Notes: generated by a model from the sequence alone, not told the origin. 7,850 nucleotides of DNA from Methanomassiliicoccaceae archaeon (GCA_009776625.1 WRNL01000020.1:8298-16147); one strand, 5' to 3'; counted from the first letter of the stretch, positions 1-5,591 are shown. Numbers and translations: made by a program.

Positions 1-321
1 GGGGAAGTCGACATCGGCGCATGCCTTGAAACAATAGTCTATAACGAGCTGATAGCGAGGGGGTACAGCGTCAACATCGGGCAGGTGGGTGGCAAGGAAG
101 TGGATTTCATAGTGGAGGCAGACGGAGGCAGGGCCTACCTCCAGGTGTCCTACCCGCTGTCGGACGCCGCCACGAGGGAAAGGGAGTTCTCATCTCTCGA
201 GCTCATAAAGGACAACTATCCCAAATATGTGCTATCAATGGACGGATTCGACATGTCCCGGGGCGGCATCGTACACTTGAACATACTGAAGTTCCTCCTT
301 TCGGACGACCGTCTGGTGTGA
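1..321 (+). CDS. DUF4143 / AAA_14-family ATPase, C-terminal end (partial, 5' truncated)
   Basis: The reading frame is open from base 1, so the gene begins before the window; an internal GTG at 85 is not the real start. The 106 visible residues match the C-terminal DUF4143 part of AAA_14 ATPases. There is a G-x-x-L-E-x-x-V-Y-N-E-L helix (residues 7-18 of the visible part), then GKEVDF, a strand with LQVSYPLS, then a helix and DNYPKYVLSMD. The E-x-D of GKEVDF and the Q-V-S of the next strand sit where the catalytic E/D and K of PD-(D/E)XK nuclease folds lie. The Lys is replaced here, so nuclease activity is doubtful. The Walker motifs would lie upstream of the window. The family has an N-terminal P-loop ATPase and a C-terminal restriction-endonuclease-like fold; its cellular role is poorly defined. 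This copy is of a different subtype from the complete one at 5613-6902. The stop is TGA at 319-321. Confidence 0.88.
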   Translation, partial: GEVDIGACLETIVYNELIARGYSVNIGQVGGKEVDFIVEADGGRAYLQVSYPLSDAATREREFSSLELIKDNYPKYVLSMDGFDMSRGGIVHLNILKFLLSDDRLV

Positions 322-521
322 TGCCTGTGCGAAGCCCGTCCCTGTGGGGCACACTTGCATGTCGCGGCACCCCCCCCAGCGTGTCGTAGTCGCTCCGTCG
401 TGTAATTCCAACTCCCTTTGCTATCATCACCAACGGCTTCGCATACCCCTGATGTTCGTCTGCCCCGCATGCCTATGACCTCTCCCAGTGGGCTGGGGAC
501 TACGTACAACGGCGGGTCAGC

Positions 522-529
522 ATATATAC
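522..529 (+). promoter_or_regulatory. TATA box of the ankyrin-SUKH gene
   Basis: ATATATAC lies in an otherwise GC-rich context and is centred about 24.5 nt before the ATG at 550. That spacing is what archaeal TBP/TFB promoters show between the TATA box and the transcription start, so the mRNA probably begins at or next to the A of the start codon (leaderless). No convincing Shine-Dalgarno sequence stands before the ATG, which agrees with this. Confidence 0.6.
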
Positions 530-549
530 CGCGGGCGAGATGATGCACT

Positions 550-1614
550 ATGATCAAGCTAAAGGACATCGGGAACTTCGAGGCGGTCCCGCAAGTGGCC
601 ATGGACATCCTCAATGGGGACATCTCTGCACTGGACAGGCATCTGGAACAAGGGTGGGACATAGGGGAGAAGATAAAGCTGGGGCGGCACATCTCGCTGT
701 CCGCCCTCGATTGCGCTCTGATCGGTGAGTGCTTCGACTCGGTGAAATGGCTTGTCTCGCACGGGGCGGACATGAACGCCAAGGACGGCCCGTGCTTCCT
801 GACCGCCGTGAGGTACTGCGGGGAGGACATAATCCGATACGTCGTCTCCAACGGCGCGAAGGTGGACGGGGTGAACAGCGTGGGGTCGGACGCGTTCAGC
901 GAGGCCCTGTTCGGGCGGAGGTACGAGAACCTGCCCCTGATCCAAGGGCTCGGCCATCCCGTTAAAAAATACGGCGGCGACTCTTTCCGCAGGGCGGTGT
1001 TCGGCAAGAACTACGAGGCTCTGGACTTTTTCATAAGCCAGGGCGTGGACATCGACTACAGAAAGCCGGACACGGTGTACCCCTACGGGCCCACGCCGCT
1101 GTGCGTCGCGGCGAGGCACGCCGACATGCAGATGTGCAGGTACCTTGTCGGGCACGGCGCCGACGTCACGATCGCGGAGAAGGGCGGCATGCGCCCATAC
1201 AGCATCGCGGTGGAGAGGGGGGACATGGAGATGGCGGAGTACTTCAGGTCGCTGGAGCCCGCCGAGTTCCATAGCCTGCAGAACAAATTGGACGAATTGG
1301 GGCCGTTCAAGTTGCCGAAGCCCCTGCTCGATTTCCTGATGGGCGACAGGCTGCACATAGACCTGCCCGAGTGTGATTTCGGTTTCATCGATTTCTTCCC
1401 GCTGGCGGACACGGTGCCGATGAAGGTCGGCAGACAGAGGCTCCTCCGTATATCGAGGACGACCGGGGATTACGACCATATTGTGATAGTCTGGAACCCG
1501 AAGACGAAGAAGATGGCCTACTATGACGAGGAGCACACGGAACTGGGGGACGTGTGCGGCTTCGAGGAGTTCATCGAGGATCCCGCCGCCTGCATGAGCC
1601 GGATCTTCGACTGA
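550..1614 (+). CDS. Ankyrin-repeat protein with C-terminal SUKH (SMI1/KNR4)-like domain; putative immunity protein
   Basis: 354 aa, predicted cytosolic: no signal peptide or membrane segment. Residues about 18-235 are degenerate ankyrin repeats. The clearest units are ALDCALIGECFDSVKWLVSH with GADMNAKD (52-79), the unit ending SNGAKVD (100-106), the unit ending SQGVDID (163-169), and TPLCVAARHADMQMCRYLVG with HGADV (182-206). Residues about 240-354 do not look like ankyrin. LPKPLLDFLMG (255-265), IDLPE, FGFIDFFPL, then DYDHIVIVW, YYDEEH and a final FEEFIED helix follow the alpha+beta pattern of SUKH/SMI1-KNR4 proteins. SUKH proteins and ankyrin proteins are both known as immunity proteins against polymorphic nuclease-type toxins. 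A role in binding a toxin is inferred from family and neighbours. ATG 550 is the first in-frame start after a TGA at 541-543. An unrelated ankyrin adaptor role cannot be excluded. Confidence 0.82.
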   Translation: MIKLKDIGNFEAVPQVAMDILNGDISALDRHLEQGWDIGEKIKLGRHISLSALDCALIGECFDSVKWLVSHGADMNAKDGPCFLTAVRYCGEDIIRYVVSNGAKVDGVNSVGSDAFSEALFGRRYENLPLIQGLGHPVKKYGGDSFRRAVFGKNYEALDFFISQGVDIDYRKPDTVYPYGPTPLCVAARHADMQMCRYLVGHGADVTIAEKGGMRPYSIAVERGDMEMAEYFRSLEPAEFHSLQNKLDELGPFKLPKPLLDFLMGDRLHIDLPECDFGFIDFFPLADTVPMKVGRQRLLRISRTTGDYDHIVIVWNPKTKKMAYYDEEHTELGDVCGFEEFIEDPAACMSRIFD

Positions 1615-1636
1615 GCCGTGCCGCCTGCATGAGCCG
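1585..1636 (+). repeat. 17-bp perfect direct repeat, 35-bp period, across the stop codon
   Basis: GCCGCCTGCATGAGCCG occurs at 1585-1601, inside the last codons of the ankyrin-SUKH gene, and again at 1620-1636, just after its TGA (1612-1614). The spacing of 35 bp suggests a short tandem duplication at the gene's 3' end. The second copy is non-coding for this gene. Confidence 0.75.
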
Positions 1637-1654
1637 CCCCCCCGTGGGTTTTTT
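1637..1654 (+). terminator. T-tract terminator after the ankyrin-SUKH gene
   Basis: A C-rich stretch and GTGGG lead into six Ts at 1649-1654, 35 nt after the stop codon. Archaeal RNA polymerase terminates at T-tracts with or without a strong hairpin, and this is the only T6 run near the gene end. The element also lies just before the next gene's TATA box, so it would separate the two transcription units. Confidence 0.5.
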
Positions 1655-1670
1655 AACTGGGGACCTCATG

Positions 1671-1720
1671 GTTATATGGCGGCCAGCCTGGCGCCGCCAC
1701 GATAGGGGGACAGCAGGAGG
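1671..1720 (+). promoter_or_regulatory. Promoter and ribosome-binding site of the DUF4261-SUKH operon
   Basis: A TATA-like GTTATATGG at 1671-1679 predicts a transcript start near 1700. A strong Shine-Dalgarno AGGAGG at 1715-1720 stands 8 nt before the ATG at 1729. This operon therefore probably has a short leader, unlike the leaderless genes around it. An inverted repeat at 1678-1698 (GGCG.GCCA / TGGC..CGCC, 3-nt loop, 2-nt bulge) sits between the TATA box and the predicted start and could be an operator or merely GC-rich sequence. Confidence 0.55.
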
Positions 1721-1728
1721 CAAGTACG

Positions 1729-2610
1729 ATGTCAGACGACGAGAAAGAGATGATGGAGATGGCGCAGAGGAACATGATGATGTCGAAGATGTACCTTCTC
1801 TTCGAAGAGAAGGGCGAGCTGCCCGCCAGCGAGGCCATCCACAAGAAACTGAACGAGAGGGGATACAAGACAAGTGCGGAGCGGGTGTCGAACGAGGGGA
1901 ACATGAGGCTGTTCTATCTGCCTGATTACACAGTGGACTTCTCCGACAAGAAGGGCGTGCCCTACCAGCTTATCATGCTTAACTACGCGGAAGCCGCCGA
2001 GGCGCACGGCGACGGGCTGGACAGGACGCAGTTCTGGAACACCCCGGACGGCGCCGAGCTAATCGATTCCTGCCGCTGGCAGGTCGTGATCGGCGAGTTC
2101 ATGTCCAGTACCCATCCCCCTGAGGTGCGGGCGCGGATCCTCTCCGACTGGCTCTCTGTCGCCCTGGATCTGTTCCCGCTCTGCAAGGCGGTATGGTTCG
2201 AGGGTAGCAGGAACGTCATGACGGCCGAGAGCCTCATGGGAAACCCTTACGAGGGGGCTGACAGGATCTTCCACGGAGCCGTGAACGCCCGGTACTTCCG
2301 GGTCGGCGACACCGACGAGATGGTCGTCGACACGCTCGGCCTGCACGTGTTCGGCATGCCCGACGTGCAGTTCCACTTCCACGGATTGGACCCGAACAAC
2401 GTGGTCACCGCCGCATACGATGTCGCCATGTACCAGTTCAACAACGGCCTGCCCATCAAGGATGGCGAGACCATAGACGGCTTCGACGCTGACGGCGAAT
2501 ACAAGGAGGACATCCGCTGGAAGTGCCAGTACGAGATGGCGTTAGTGGCCCCGAAACGCGAGGTCCTGGACGTCAACGCCGGCGAGCACGCCGCCGGGAG
2601 CAGGAAATGA
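1729..2610 (+). CDS. DUF4261-like protein; putative immunity-type protein
   Basis: 293 aa, no signal peptide or membrane segment. Residues 1-70 form a Met/Glu-rich helical start and a small alpha/beta stretch. Residues about 75-190 contain WQVVIGEF, a helix with RILSDWLSVALDLFP and CKAVWFEGS. Residues 195-255 carry the most recognisable block: MVVDTLGLHVFGMPDVQFHF, then DPNNVV, a helix and a strand ending in DGETIDGF. This block resembles what I remember of DUF4261, a domain of unknown function found in scattered bacteria and often beside SUKH, SUFU and DUF4241 genes. The last 20 residues (GEHAAGSRK end) look disordered. It is the first gene of a two-gene operon with the SUKH gene, whose ATG overlaps this TGA. 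ATG 1729 is chosen because AGGAGG precedes it by 8 nt. No catalytic motif is visible, so a binding or immunity role is inferred only from context. Confidence 0.7.
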   Translation: MSDDEKEMMEMAQRNMMMSKMYLLFEEKGELPASEAIHKKLNERGYKTSAERVSNEGNMRLFYLPDYTVDFSDKKGVPYQLIMLNYAEAAEAHGDGLDRTQFWNTPDGAELIDSCRWQVVIGEFMSSTHPPEVRARILSDWLSVALDLFPLCKAVWFEGSRNVMTAESLMGNPYEGADRIFHGAVNARYFRVGDTDEMVVDTLGLHVFGMPDVQFHFHGLDPNNVVTAAYDVAMYQFNNGLPIKDGETIDGFDADGEYKEDIRWKCQYEMALVAPKREVLDVNAGEHAAGSRK

Positions 2611-3092
2611 CGGGGGCGCTCGAGCGGTTCCTGGCATGGGCGAGGGAGAACCATTGGCACGTCGAGGCAGCAGAGCCAGGCATGGCCGTTCTGCCCGAGG
2701 AGGTCGCTCTGCGCCACCCCGTCCCGGACGGGTACCTGCCGTTCTTCTCCTCTGTCGGAACCTGCCTGAATCCCGGGCAGACAAAGTGGCTCATGTGCGC
2801 GGGCGACTATGCCCCCAAACCCGGCGACGAGTTCCGGTGGGACGAGTTCGAGCGGATCAGCCTGGACGCCGCCCAAGGCCATGCCGCATGGGAGGGATCG
2901 ATAAGGCGTTTCTGGGATTCCCACTTCCCTTTCTTCATGTCGGTGGACGGCGGGTACGGGTATTATGCCATAGACCTGGCGGACGGGTCGGTGGTGAAAG
3001 GGGACGAGCCGGAGTTCGAGGAGACGACCTACGTCTCGGGGTCGTTCGACGAGTTCCTATCGATGATAGCCTCAGGGGAGCTGGATCTCTGA
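2607..3092 (+). CDS. SUKH-family (SMI1/KNR4) protein; putative immunity protein
   Basis: 161 aa, cytosolic, of usual size for a single SUKH domain. Visible landmarks are PDGYLPFFSSVG (40-51), a loop to WLMCAGDY, FRWDEFERISLDAA (77-89), then FW at 102-103, PFFMSVDGGYGYYAIDL (108-124), GSVVKGDEPEFEE (127-139) and a final helix SFDEFLSMIASGE (146-158). This is the classic SMI1/KNR4 order: a strand ending in D-G-x-x-x-Y-x-A-x-D, an acidic turn, then a C-terminal S-F-x-E-F-L helix. SUKH proteins bind and inhibit diverse toxin nucleases and deaminases in bacteria. The start is ATG 2607, because it overlaps the upstream TGA as ATGA, giving translational coupling, and because the domain begins right there. 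An in-frame GTG at 2523 would add 28 Arg-rich residues read out of frame from the upstream gene, which is unlikely. A T-tract terminator follows. Confidence 0.85.
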   Translation: MTGALERFLAWARENHWHVEAAEPGMAVLPEEVALRHPVPDGYLPFFSSVGTCLNPGQTKWLMCAGDYAPKPGDEFRWDEFERISLDAAQGHAAWEGSIRRFWDSHFPFFMSVDGGYGYYAIDLADGSVVKGDEPEFEETTYVSGSFDEFLSMIASGELDL

Positions 3093-3110
3093 CAACATGA
3101 ACATTGGGCC

Positions 3111-3165
3111 ATCCCCCTCGGTACGTCCTCTGTCGGGGGGGGGTGTCTTTGGCGTCTTCGTTTTT
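3111..3165 (+). terminator. Hairpin plus T-tract terminator after the DUF4261-SUKH operon
   Basis: ATCCCCC at 3111-3117 can pair with GGGGGGT at 3138-3144 across a 20-nt loop. The downstream sequence becomes T-rich and ends in TTTTT at 3161-3165. It lies 19 nt past the stop and before the convergent SUFU-ankyrin gene. No equally clear T-tract was found in the opposite direction for that convergent gene. Confidence 0.5.
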
Positions 3166-3183
3166 ATCTCATGCTAATCATTT

Positions 3184-3200
3184 TGATTTGCATCAAATCA
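3184..3200. repeat. Small inverted repeat between convergent genes
   Basis: TGATTT at 3184-3189 and AAATCA at 3195-3200 flank a 5-nt loop (GCATC) in a locally AT-rich spot of the 186-nt gap between the convergent SUKH and SUFU-ankyrin genes. Neither side is followed by a T-run, so it is not a clear terminator. It may be a weak hairpin shared by both transcript ends. Confidence 0.3.
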
Positions 3201-3278
3201 GTACGAATCACAAACCATTCTGGGCATGGGAGGCGCCTTTCGGACATGAGAGGAAGAGGGCGTCGTGAGGCGGAGCCG

Positions 3279-4424
3279 TCATTTCCTTACATACGCCTCG
3301 ACGACTATCCCTTCTTCTCGCAGGGCGGCCAGCTTCTCTTCTTTGTCGAACCTCTGCGCACGGTAGATTCCGCCGAGCGATTTGCACAACTCGATGACCG
3401 GGCGGTTGCCGAAAGACACCGCCCTGTTCAGGGCGGTGTAGCCGACGTTGTCGACGGCGTTCACGTCGCAGCCGAGGGAGAGGAAGTACTCGAACATCTC
3501 CGTGCCCCGAATCCCGGCGATTATCGCCAGCGCGTCTGACGGCACCTTCGCCCCCATCCCGACCATCTTCTTGACGACATCGAGCCTCCCGCTCAGCGCG
3601 GCATGCTCCAGGTAGGTGTAGCTGACCAGGTCGCCCCAGATGGGATGTTCCTGGTAAACGCCGCGGTTGACCCCGATCCCGCTGTCGAGCAGTTCCGAGA
3701 CGCGCCCCCAGTCAGCGGCGACAAGGGCCGCGTTCATCTCCTCGACCAGAGCCATGTCGGCGAACAACGGGAAACGCAGGTCCCTCCATTCACAGTGACG
3801 CCTCTCCTCGAACCATGCGGGGCCGGACGGCTTCTCCCCTCCGTAAACGGGGGCGACGGTAAGGAGGGTGACCGAGCCGCCGTCCTCCCCGCCGCCCTCC
3901 TCGGATTGATCGTCCTCAGAGGGCCATTGGTAGTCCACGACCGCCGCCCCCGCCATGTCCTGCGGCCAGCTGAGCTTTGCATACTCCCCCTTGCCCTTGT
4001 CGAGGAACGCCCCCTCCTCGAGGACGAACTTGGAGCCTTTCCTCTGGACGCTCCTCGTCACCGCCGAGAGGATGTCGTATGCCAGCGTCTCGGGGAAATG
4101 AGGGGCGGTGGTCAGCCCATAGTCGAGCGTGCGGCCTTTGAAGTTGTAACGCGGCAACGGCCACCCCGACGGCAGGCAGATGAAGCATTCCTTCATCAGG
4201 AAGCTGTCGTCCGGTTTCTTCTGCCCGAACAGCCCCAGAGTGAACAGCACCTTGCTGCCCGGGTCGTCCCGCACTGAGGCCACGTAGGCGTCCACTCTCA
4301 CTTTCGTCTTCATGCTTATGGCGCGGGGTCTGTCGGCGTTGAGGATCGGCCCCACCGTCTCCTCCACGAAGGACAGGATCGACCCGCCGAAGATGCCGGA
4401 GTAGTCATTCCTTTTCATGCCCAT
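3279..4424 (-). CDS. SUFU-domain protein with C-terminal ankyrin repeats; putative immunity protein
   Basis: 381 aa, no signal peptide or membrane segment. Residues about 8-225 resemble the suppressor-of-fused (SUFU) domain. They show an N-terminal helix with ILSFVEETVGPI, strands VDAYVASV and VLFTLGLFG, then the landmark ECFICLPSGWPL (79-90). Next come PHFPETLAYDILSAVTRSV (109-126), LEEGAFLDKG and LSWPQDMAGAAVVDY. After an acidic Gly/Glu linker (169-183) comes SVTLLTVAPVYGGEK (184-198), the usual late strand ending in a P-x-x-x-x-E motif. Residues about 225-355 are ankyrin repeats: ALVAADWGRVSELLDSGIGV, YLEHAALSGRLDVVKKMVGM and GYTALNRAVSFGNRPVIELC. Prokaryotic SUFU proteins are found as immunity proteins in polymorphic-toxin loci; eukaryotic SUFU binds GLI factors. 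Inhibition of a toxin by binding is inferred. The start is ATG 4424, with GGAG 5 nt before it and a shared TATA box about 29 nt upstream; Met3 at 4418 is an alternative. Confidence 0.8.
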   Translation of the reverse strand: MGMKRNDYSGIFGGSILSFVEETVGPILNADRPRAISMKTKVRVDAYVASVRDDPGSKVLFTLGLFGQKKPDDSFLMKECFICLPSGWPLPRYNFKGRTLDYGLTTAPHFPETLAYDILSAVTRSVQRKGSKFVLEEGAFLDKGKGEYAKLSWPQDMAGAAVVDYQWPSEDDQSEEGGGEDGGSVTLLTVAPVYGGEKPSGPAWFEERRHCEWRDLRFPLFADMALVEEMNAALVAADWGRVSELLDSGIGVNRGVYQEHPIWGDLVSYTYLEHAALSGRLDVVKKMVGMGAKVPSDALAIIAGIRGTEMFEYFLSLGCDVNAVDNVGYTALNRAVSFGNRPVIELCKSLGGIYRAQRFDKEEKLAALREEGIVVEAYVRK

Positions 4425-4448
4425 GGCATCTCCATAGGGTAAAAACCG

Positions 4449-4458
4449 TTATATAAAA
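4449..4458. promoter_or_regulatory. Shared TATA element of a divergent promoter
   Basis: The two start codons (4424 minus, 4479 plus) are only 54 bp apart. Between them lies one strong A/T box, TTATATAAAA, which reads TTTTATATAA on the minus strand, so it is near-symmetric. Its centre is about 25.5 nt from the DUF4241 ATG and 29.5 nt from the SUFU-ankyrin ATG, so one box could serve both genes, with leaderless or near-leaderless transcripts. A weaker GATATAGG at 4459-4466 is too close to the plus start to be its TATA box. Confidence 0.6.
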
Positions 4459-4478
4459 GATATAGGAGTATTACGCCC

Positions 4479-5219
4479 ATGACACCATCGAAGAAATGGC
4501 TAGCACTATATGAGGAGAAGAGGCGCCTGATGGTCTGCGCCACCGACTTGAGCGAATACTTCACCGCCGCCGAGATCGCCGGGAAGAAGCTCGACAGGAT
4601 GTCAGTCGGCATGGCCTCCCTGCCGTCCGGCAGGGTCATAGTGAGCGACCCGCTGGCGGGCCTCGGCAAGCACAGCGAGCCGTATTTCCACGCTGTCGCC
4701 CCGGGGGAGTACGAGGTCGTGGTCGCAGTGGTCGTGTCCGACGGCGATGACTGCGACAGGTACGCGGCCGCCCGCATGCGTTTCACGGACGCCGAGGCCG
4801 TCCGCTACGAGGAGGCCCTGACGGGCGAGGAGGACATCGCGGAGGTCGAGGAGGAGGGCGACGGGTTCGGGTTCCCTGTGGACGCTGGACTCGCCTGCAT
4901 ATGCGACGAGCGGACCCGAGACGCGTTCCTCGCTTTCGACAAGGAATGGAGGAAGAAAGCGGGGAAGGACGCCAACCTCTACGACGACTATTTCGCAGGG
5001 CTCATGGCCGAGAACTACCAGAAGAGCCCGCAATACCAGCGCGACGGCGGCGACTGGCTGAACTGGAACATACCTGGGACGGGGTACTGCATCCCAATCT
5101 TCCAGAGCGGCTTCGGCGACGGCTTCTACCCCGTATGGTTCGGCTACGACAAGGACGGCCGCATATGCTCGCTCGTCGTGCAGTTCATCGACATTGAGGC
5201 GGCGTACTCGGACGGCTGA
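4479..5219 (+). CDS. DUF4241-family protein; putative immunity-type protein
   Basis: 246 aa, cytosolic. The N-terminal half has LPSGRVIVSDPLAG (48-61), the phrase APGEYEVVVAVV (74-85) and a DDCDRYAAARMRFTD segment. The C-terminal half has FGFPVDAGLACICDE (130-144), a helix-rich insert 146-186 and the closing block FQSGFGDGFYPVWFGYDKDG (208-227), followed by SLVVQFID. The succession of G-x-Y, F-G-F-x-V-D-A-G-x-A-x-x-x-D and S-G-x-G-D-G-x-Y-x-V-x-x-G-x-D is typical of DUF4241. Family members occur in bacteria, often among SMI1/KNR4 and other immunity-type genes; no enzymatic activity is established to my knowledge. ATG 4479 fits a leaderless transcript from the TATA box at 4449-4458. GC at third codon positions is very high, as in the other island genes. 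It diverges from the SUFU-ankyrin gene. Confidence 0.82.
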   Translation: MTPSKKWLALYEEKRRLMVCATDLSEYFTAAEIAGKKLDRMSVGMASLPSGRVIVSDPLAGLGKHSEPYFHAVAPGEYEVVVAVVVSDGDDCDRYAAARMRFTDAEAVRYEEALTGEEDIAEVEEEGDGFGFPVDAGLACICDERTRDAFLAFDKEWRKKAGKDANLYDDYFAGLMAENYQKSPQYQRDGGDWLNWNIPGTGYCIPIFQSGFGDGFYPVWFGYDKDGRICSLVVQFIDIEAAYSDG

Positions 5220-5476
5220 GGGGCGTCGCCCGGTCCCTTCGACGTCTTCGCAACAGCGTGTCATTCGGCGCAGAGCGACCCTGGCACATTGAGCTTGCGG
5301 GGGTTGCGCCCGCCGGCGCCTTCATGATGCCCTCGGGGCTGGCCACCCCCCTGCAGAGGTCGGGGGCGTGGGCCCCGTTCGCAACGATGCGATTGCGCTC
5401 ATGCTCTTTCTTCTCTATCGGATAAAAGGTATGCGGCCAATAGCCCCCTCATTTGCCAAATCTGAAAAGAAGTCCG
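5220..5476. other. GC-rich intergenic stretch with several possible hairpins; no gene recognised
   Basis: Pairings seen by eye are GCGCC/GGCGC at 5306-5319 with a 4-nt loop, and a long GC hairpin at 5335-5376. In the second, GGGG pairs with CCCC, CCAC with GTGG and CCCCC with GGGGG around a 10-nt loop, with a bulge on each side. A third is CGCAA/TTGCG at 5380-5397. GTTGCG at 5303-5308 can also pair with CGCAAC at 5380-5385, so alternative folds are possible. A pyrimidine-rich run (5404-5415) follows. The minus strand is open for 87 codons (5448 to 5188) but has no start near its 5' end and no family I recognise; in GC-rich DNA this can be chance. It may be the 3' region of the DUF4241 transcript, a structured RNA or a decayed gene. 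Confidence 0.3.
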
Positions 5477-5492
5477 CCTATTCCGGAATAGG
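5477..5492. repeat. Perfect 16-bp palindrome, candidate operator
   Basis: CCTATTCCGGAATAGG is identical to its reverse complement. Imperfect pairing continues outside it (GTCCG at 5472-5476 against CGAC at 5494-5497 with bulges). It lies 121 bp before the DUF4143 ATPase ATG and 11 bp before the AT-rich direct repeats. A spacer-free dyad of this size suits a dimeric DNA-binding protein better than an RNA hairpin, because a hairpin would need to sacrifice its centre as a loop. Confidence 0.5.
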
Positions 5493-5503
5493 ACGACACT
5501 ACC

Positions 5504-5591
5504 ATGAAATTTTATTAAAAATATTTATGCAAATTATGCAATAATTTTAATGAAATATTATTAAAAATTATTATGCAAATTACTAAATAAT
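5504..5591 (+). repeat. Two 42-bp AT-rich direct repeats upstream of the DUF4143 ATPase
   Basis: Copies at 5504-5545 and 5550-5591 match at 36 of 42 positions by my count, with a 46-bp period. Both begin ATGAAAT, continue TTATTAAAAAT and carry TTATGCAAATTA and ATAAT near the end. The second copy ends in the sequence proposed as the TATA box, so a protein bound to the repeats would overlap the promoter. The block is strikingly AT-rich between GC-rich flanks. A partial inverted echo of the TGCAAAT core, ATTTTGCATAT, follows at 5593-5603. Confidence 0.7.
5584..5591 (+). promoter_or_regulatory. Probable TATA box of the DUF4143 ATPase gene
   Basis: TAAATAAT is centred about 25.5 nt before ATG 5613, the same spacing as at the other leaderless starts in this window. 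The whole region is AT-rich, so other boxes are possible. The box coincides with the end of the second 42-bp repeat. Confidence 0.4.

Noticed and set aside
367..378. C-rich run in the gap before the ankyrin gene, considered as a repeat or structural element
   Set aside because: It is a short homopolymer-like tract without a partner sequence; the 228-nt gap otherwise shows only the TATA box near its end.
216..1007. Long minus-strand open frame across the ankyrin gene start
   Set aside because: It is antisense to a well-supported ankyrin gene, resembles no family and is rich in Arg/Ser/Pro as expected for a shadow frame in GC-rich DNA.
559..1536. 325-codon minus-strand open frame opposite the ankyrin-SUKH gene
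   Set aside because: It is low-complexity V/R/P/H-rich translation with no recognisable domain and fully antisense to a real gene.
2523..2606. Upstream GTG start that would lengthen the SUKH protein by 28 residues
   Set aside because: The extension is Arg-rich and encoded within the DUF4261-like gene in another frame; the coupled ATG at 2607 fits the domain boundary.
3171..3539. Plus-strand frame of 122 codons starting between the convergent genes
   Set aside because: Most of it is antisense to the ankyrin end of the SUFU gene; the unique N-terminal part looks like read-through of AT-rich spacer.
3603..4277. 224-codon plus-strand frame opposite the SUFU-ankyrin gene
   Set aside because: It has no family resemblance and is antisense to a gene with clear SUFU and ankyrin patterns.
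5504..5591. The AT-rich repeats as a mini CRISPR array
   Set aside because: The two units are imperfect, separated by only 4 bp, and have no spacer-length unique sequence or nearby cas gene.
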